Shown here: positions 7,456-9,968 of the stretch, piece after piece | Layout of the letters: the number at the start of each line of letters is the position of its first letter | How positions within the stretch are numbered: the first letter of the stretch is position 1 | Assembly (NCBI GenBank): GCA_024277285.1 | Contig: JAJRVM010000158.1 | Span: 1 to 9,968, forward strand | Origin: Planctomycetota bacterium | GTDB taxonomy: Bacteria; Planctomycetota; Planctomycetia; Pirellulales; Pirellulaceae | Direction: 5' to 3' | Length of the DNA stretch: 9,968 bases | Position numbers and translations under genes: made by a program | The notes under the pieces: generated by a model | Databases searched by the model: none | What the model saw: only the letters and a program-made list of their open reading frames with translations | What the model was told of the DNA's origin: nothing

Positions 7456-8026
7456 CATGCACTAATACTGCTGATGGGATGCTACATCCTCAACCTGGGC
7501 TATGGGTTCGAAGGATCGTTTCAGAGGCTCGACGACTACAGTTTCGTCAGTGAAACGTTTGGGGGCCACCGGGACGAACTTGTAACGGCAGTGAACTTGG
7601 GCAATCGTTTCTCTCGAACTCGCATGGCTGCTGTCCCGGTCCCACTACCGAAGAACTACGTCATGGGCATCGACATGCAGAAGTGGGACTTCAAACGGAA
7701 GATGGAGTCGTTTTTACCGGCGCGAATGGCGCCTCGGCGGTCGGTGGTGCTACTGCCTCTACGCGCTCGCTGTAAAGGTCCCTCTGGTAACATGGCTGCT
7801 TGTCCTTTCGGACTTCGTAGCTGGGCTGTTTCGAAAAGGCTATTCCGCTCATTGGCAAGACGAATTGAGTCTAATAGCGCCAGCCGCCATCGTGCTCATG
7901 CTGGTCAGCTCCCAAACCGGCTTCAACCACTACTTCCGCTACGTCATGCCCGTTCTTCCGTTCGCGTTCATCCTTATCGAGATACAGTGTCTCTGCGGCT
8001 TGCGCACGCTGATCGCTACGTATTGA
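7456..8026 (+). pseudogene. Remnant middle part of a second GT39 glycosyltransferase
   Basis: This continues in frame from the preceding remnant. The sequence LNLGYGFEGSFQRLDDYSFVSETF matches INSGYFWEGSFKPLDEYEFVSRSL of the intact GT39 (about 261-284), and GNRFSRTRMAAVPVPLPKNYVMGID matches GNRFVGTRFAGLRVAMPENFVRGLD. After five T at 7711-7715 the match moves to the next frame: REWRLGGRWCYCLYALAVKVP against GDWRRGGWWYYYLYGGLVKLP, and SSQTGFNHYFRYVMPVLPFAFIL against SCQTGINSHFRYVFPALPFLFIL. That frame ends at TGA 8024-8026, equivalent to about residue 437. The first 245 residues with the catalytic acidic pair and the last 165 are missing, so it cannot be active. Confidence 0.85.
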
Positions 8027-8068
8027 TCATTCGGAAGTAGCTCGTTGTCTACACAATTGACGGTCTTC

Positions 8069-8317
8069 TCATTCACGACATCGCCAATTGACCAACCGCA
8101 GAACCACGGCACCGATCGCAGAGAGAACAGCCAAGGCGGTACGAACGACCGCTTGGTCAGTCGACACGCTGGGGCCGTTGACGTAATAGAGAATCGGAGC
8201 AAGCACTAGCATCGTCCAGCAGGCAAACTCTAGCCAGCCGAGTATTTCAGCGGTTGTGAGTTCTTCCCGCTCATCGTCAGGTGCCGGTTCTCGATCGTGG
8301 TTCTCGGTGGTTTGCAT
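8069..8317 (-). CDS. Small two-helix membrane protein of unknown function
   Basis: The 82-residue protein starts at ATG 8317 with GGGAGAG (8333-8327) nine bases upstream; an in-frame ATG at 8368 would add 17 residues but lacks such a site. A very acidic N-terminal tail (residues 1-24, with DDEREE) precedes two hydrophobic helices (about 30-47 and 56-76) and a short WRCRE end. I do not recognise the family. It lies convergent to the broken GT39 and is the only minus-strand gene inside the cargo. A plain hypothetical membrane protein is the safe reading. Confidence 0.6.
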   Translation of the reverse strand: MQTTENHDREPAPDDEREELTTAEILGWLEFACWTMLVLAPILYYVNGPSVSTDQAVVRTALAVLSAIGAVVLRLVNWRCRE

Positions 8318-8392
8318 TTGAGTCAACTCTCCCGTTTCATGGGCAAGTAGCACGATAGCGCTAGCCACACGTCCAAGATACGTTCACAACGG

Positions 8393-8524
8393 TCACGGCA
8401 GCAGGCTCAGCAGCAGCGAGATGATCGAGATAACCACCAACAGCTCGATCAACGTGAATGCGCGCCGGTCAGTTCGCAACCGACAAGATAATCGCAACAT
8501 GAGCGTCTGCCCCTCTCGTTTCAT
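8393..8524 (-). pseudogene. Truncated second copy of the prepilin 5' end
   Basis: It encodes 43 residues: [16 protein letters not shown], then [19 protein letters not shown], then a stop (8393-8395). The sequence parallels the intact prepilin at 1-463 through the end of the hydrophobic helix; homology then ends and the new sequence gives TGA within two codons. The ATG equivalent to 463 is ACG here, so only the outer ATG (8524) or the inner ATG TTG remains. The product would be a prepilin leader and membrane helix with no globular domain. It is the remnant at the right repeat boundary; expression cannot be judged. Confidence 0.88.
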
Positions 8525-8547
8525 CACAATCCGCAGTCACTTCGCGG
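8398..8547. repeat. Direct repeat A, copy 2
   Basis: 150 bases match 355-504 in the same orientation. The left edge marks the abrupt end of prepilin homology, and the right edge is the same TTCGCGG as in copy 1, after which the two spacers are unrelated. Confidence 0.93.
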
Positions 8548-8563
8548 GACAGAAATCAAAAGT

Positions 8564-8693
8564 AACCACGAAATACGCGAAACACACGAAAAACGGAAAC
8601 AAAACAGAAAGAGATTCATGCGTGTTTGTTTCTCTGAAGATGGCCGACTTCCATTATGCCTCCGCTTTCGTGTGTTTTGTGTGTTTCGTGGTT
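8564..8693. repeat. ACCACGAAA-type inverted repeat element
   Basis: The left arm 8564-8596 (AACCACGAAATACGCGAAAC and onward) is complementary to the right arm 8662-8693 (ending TTTCGTGGTT) with a few mismatches and one gap, enclosing about 65 bases. Arms built from ACCACGAAA/ACACGAAA units occur as dispersed intergenic palindromes in many environmental bacterial genomes. It makes up most of the 8548-8772 spacer. Long minus-strand reading frames across it are low-complexity artefacts, and I see no gene in 8548-8772. Confidence 0.8.
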
Positions 8694-8772
8694 CTCCTTT
8701 TTTCATCCCGCGATCACCAACTCGCAAGACGAAATACCGATCAACCACGCGACAGCATCGGCCTAACTCACT

Positions 8773-9247
8773 GCGCTGATTGAAACGCAACGGATCACAT
8801 CTGTCAAATAGAAAAGTGAATCTGCGGCGATGTCGCGAAGGTGTCGACCGCGAATCAATCAAAGAACTCGGACGCGCGCAGCGGTGGTTTCGTGAGCAGC
8901 ACGTCATGGTCTTCCCTGGGCGATCGAACCACAGCGGGCCATGAGCGCTGATCCGCGTCGATTGGCGGTTTTCAAGAAAGTTGTAAAAACTTTGACCCGC
9001 ACCAAGAATCTGTTTGACAGGGGGGGGGGCGCAACGGATAGAATCCGGCAAGGTTCATCAGGCGTGTGGGGCAGCTTATCTTGTAATGGGCAATGCCGAT
9101 GACAAGCTGGGCAGCATCTCTCGTGGAATCAGTTCGCGCCTAAGAGGGCGACGTTCATTAGGGCAACGGCGCGAGCGGGGTAGCATCTCTGCCGAGGTGA
9201 CGACACATGAGCGCATTGGCAAATGACCAAGTTGCTGCGCACCGATC
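8773..9247. repeat. Direct repeat B, copy 2 (promoter/leader block)
   Basis: It matches 801-1256 in the same orientation, with scattered substitutions and roughly 20 extra bases around 8970-9005. It leads without a break into the full MauE-like gene, so this copy is the one attached to the intact gene. Confidence 0.93.
9014..9044 (+). promoter_or_regulatory. Sigma70-like promoter with poly-G spacer (copy 2, drives the MauE-like gene)
   Basis: TTGACA (9014-9019) is followed by a run of ten G (9020-9029) and TAGAAT (9039-9044), a spacing of 19 bp, which is longer than the 17 bp optimum. Copy 1 has eight G and a spacing of 18 to the same TAGAAT. The start of transcription would lie near 9051, leaving about 155 bases of leader before ATG 9207. 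Confidence 0.6.
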
Positions 9248-9968
9248 AGGGTGGCTAATCGCGCCCTACGACTTGGTTCGCATTCTATTGGCGCTAGTCC
9301 TGCTGGTCGCTGCCGCCTTGAAGTGCCATCAGCTGGGCACGTCACCCGTATTGGGCGATGGCGTGCTCGAGTCACGCTGGGTGTTGATCGGTACTGTCGA
9401 GTTCGAGTTATTCTTCGGTCTCTGGCTACTGGCAAACATCCTTCCCGTGTTGACGCATCGCGCGTTACTGCTCTGTTTTGGCGCTTTTGCCGTCGTTTCG
9501 TTGTACAGAGCGTTTTCCGGTGCTGCCTCGTGCGGTTGTTTCGGGCGTGTCGAGGTGAATCCCTGGTTCACCTTCATGCTGGACGTGATGGCGATCCTGG
9601 CACTGCTGCGTTGGCGTCCTTCGCGTGGTGGTCTTTCAGTGCGACGTCCGGCGCGGGAGTTCACGTCACGCGTGGCGTACGTCGCGATGGTGTGGTTCGT
9701 TCTTGGAGCGCCCGCGGCCATCGCCATGGGCGCCTACGAAGGGACCGTTCTGGGCGGCGACGGAATCATCGTCGGCACCGACAACCTGGTGGTCCTTGAG
9801 CCCGAGAAGTGGGTCGGCCATCCAATGCCGCTCCTGCCGTTCATCCAGGACGCTCCCGCTCAGCTTCGCCCCAACCGGAAACCGTTGCGTGACCGGCTTG
9901 CGGAGGGAGAGTGGATCGTTGTGTTCTACCGCCACGATTGTCCGAAGTGCCAAGAAGAGTTGCCGAAA
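9207..9968 (+). CDS. MauE/DoxX-like membrane protein with C-terminal thioredoxin-like domain (partial)
   Basis: The frame is open for 254 residues to the window edge, so the C-terminus is missing. The ATG has GAGGTGA six bases upstream. Residues 22-137 form four hydrophobic helices of the MauE-like fold, with Lys39-Cys40 at the end of helix 1 and SCGCFG (Cys109, Cys111), a mark of this group. A fifth helix lies at about 156-174. Residues 225-254 open a thioredoxin-like domain: EWIVVFYRHDCPKC, with Cys245 and Cys248 as a CxxC pair. By analogy with MauE and DsbD-type proteins it would pass electrons across the membrane to or from extracytoplasmic disulfides. Its neighbour across the repeat is a 16-Cys secreted protein, a plausible client (inference). 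It is controlled by the poly-G promoter and by a long leader shared with the truncated copy at 1216. Confidence 0.85.
   Translation, partial: MSALANDQVAAHRSGWLIAPYDLVRILLALVLLVAAALKCHQLGTSPVLGDGVLESRWVLIGTVEFELFFGLWLLANILPVLTHRALLLCFGAFAVVSLYRAFSGAASCGCFGRVEVNPWFTFMLDVMAILALLRWRPSRGGLSVRRPAREFTSRVAYVAMVWFVLGAPAAIAMGAYEGTVLGGDGIIVGTDNLVVLEPEKWVGHPMPLLPFIQDAPAQLRPNRKPLRDRLAEGEWIVVFYRHDCPKCQEELPK

Noticed and set aside
8524..9051. 175-codon minus-strand ORF covering the second spacer
   Set aside because: It runs through the ACCACGAAA inverted repeat (giving RNTQNTRKR-type low complexity) and non-coding repeat B. It has no domain, and no matching frame in copy 1.
9251..9799. 182-codon plus-strand ORF overlapping the MauE-like gene
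   Set aside because: It is an arginine-rich out-of-frame reading of high-G+C coding DNA. The frame starting at 9207 has the ribosome site, the helices and the Cys motifs.
1..9968. CRISPR array, tRNA or rRNA gene, or transposase
   Set aside because: I found no regularly spaced short repeats, no cloverleaf-like segment and no transposase motif on either strand. The repeats present are two-copy blocks and isolated palindromes.

Overview
The window most likely comes from a planctomycete, probably of the Pirellulales type. The evidence is the combination of a DUF1559-type prepilin, a DUF1573 protein, a GT39 transferase with the NPPL and DWGQD signatures common in that phylum, a C39-like peptidase and a MauE-like membrane protein ending in a thioredoxin-like CxxC, together with weak Shine-Dalgarno sites and moderate G+C. 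This assignment is inference; no rRNA or other marker is present.

Layout. Bases 1-463 hold the N-terminal half of a DUF1559 prepilin on the minus strand, running off the left edge. A 300-base palindrome-rich spacer follows (505-800). Next is a 456-base block (801-1256) that carries a promoter and the first codons of a MauE-like gene; here that gene is cut off and fused to unrelated sequence (1216-1506). Bases 1606-7016 hold a tight five-gene plus-strand operon: a secreted Cys-rich protein, a membrane-anchored secreted protein of unknown function, a C39-like peptidase, a DUF1573 protein and a GT39 glycosyltransferase. The last four genes overlap end to start. Bases 7018-8026 are the decayed remnant of a second operon copy, with the tail of a relative of the anchored protein fused to the middle of a GT39. 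It has two in-frame stops and one frameshift. A small two-helix membrane protein lies on the minus strand (8069-8317). The left boundary is then repeated in the same orientation: a prepilin 5' end truncated to 43 codons (8393-8524), a different spacer (8548-8772) holding an ACCACGAAA-type inverted repeat, the same promoter/leader block (8773-9247), and the MauE-like gene running off the right edge (9207-9968).

The 7.1 kb between 1257 and 8397 is therefore cargo between two imperfect direct-repeat blocks. Each block carries the divergent start regions of the prepilin and MauE-like genes: the left block has the intact prepilin and a MauE stub, and the right block the reverse. Recombination between the blocks would restore a plain prepilin/MauE pair. 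Lines counted by hand in the cargo are about 50% G+C, against 67-72% in the flanking genes.

How the parts may work together (inference). The Cys-rich protein has a Sec-type N-terminus followed by a sequence that fits the double-glycine leader consensus, and the operon encodes a C39-like peptidase whose predicted topology places it outside the cytoplasmic membrane. The DUF1573, GT39 and MauE/thioredoxin-like proteins could serve assembly, glycosylation and disulfide handling of the exported product. The MauE promoter has a poly-G run between its -35 and -10 boxes, with 8 G in one copy and 10 in the other, which suggests slippage-based switching.
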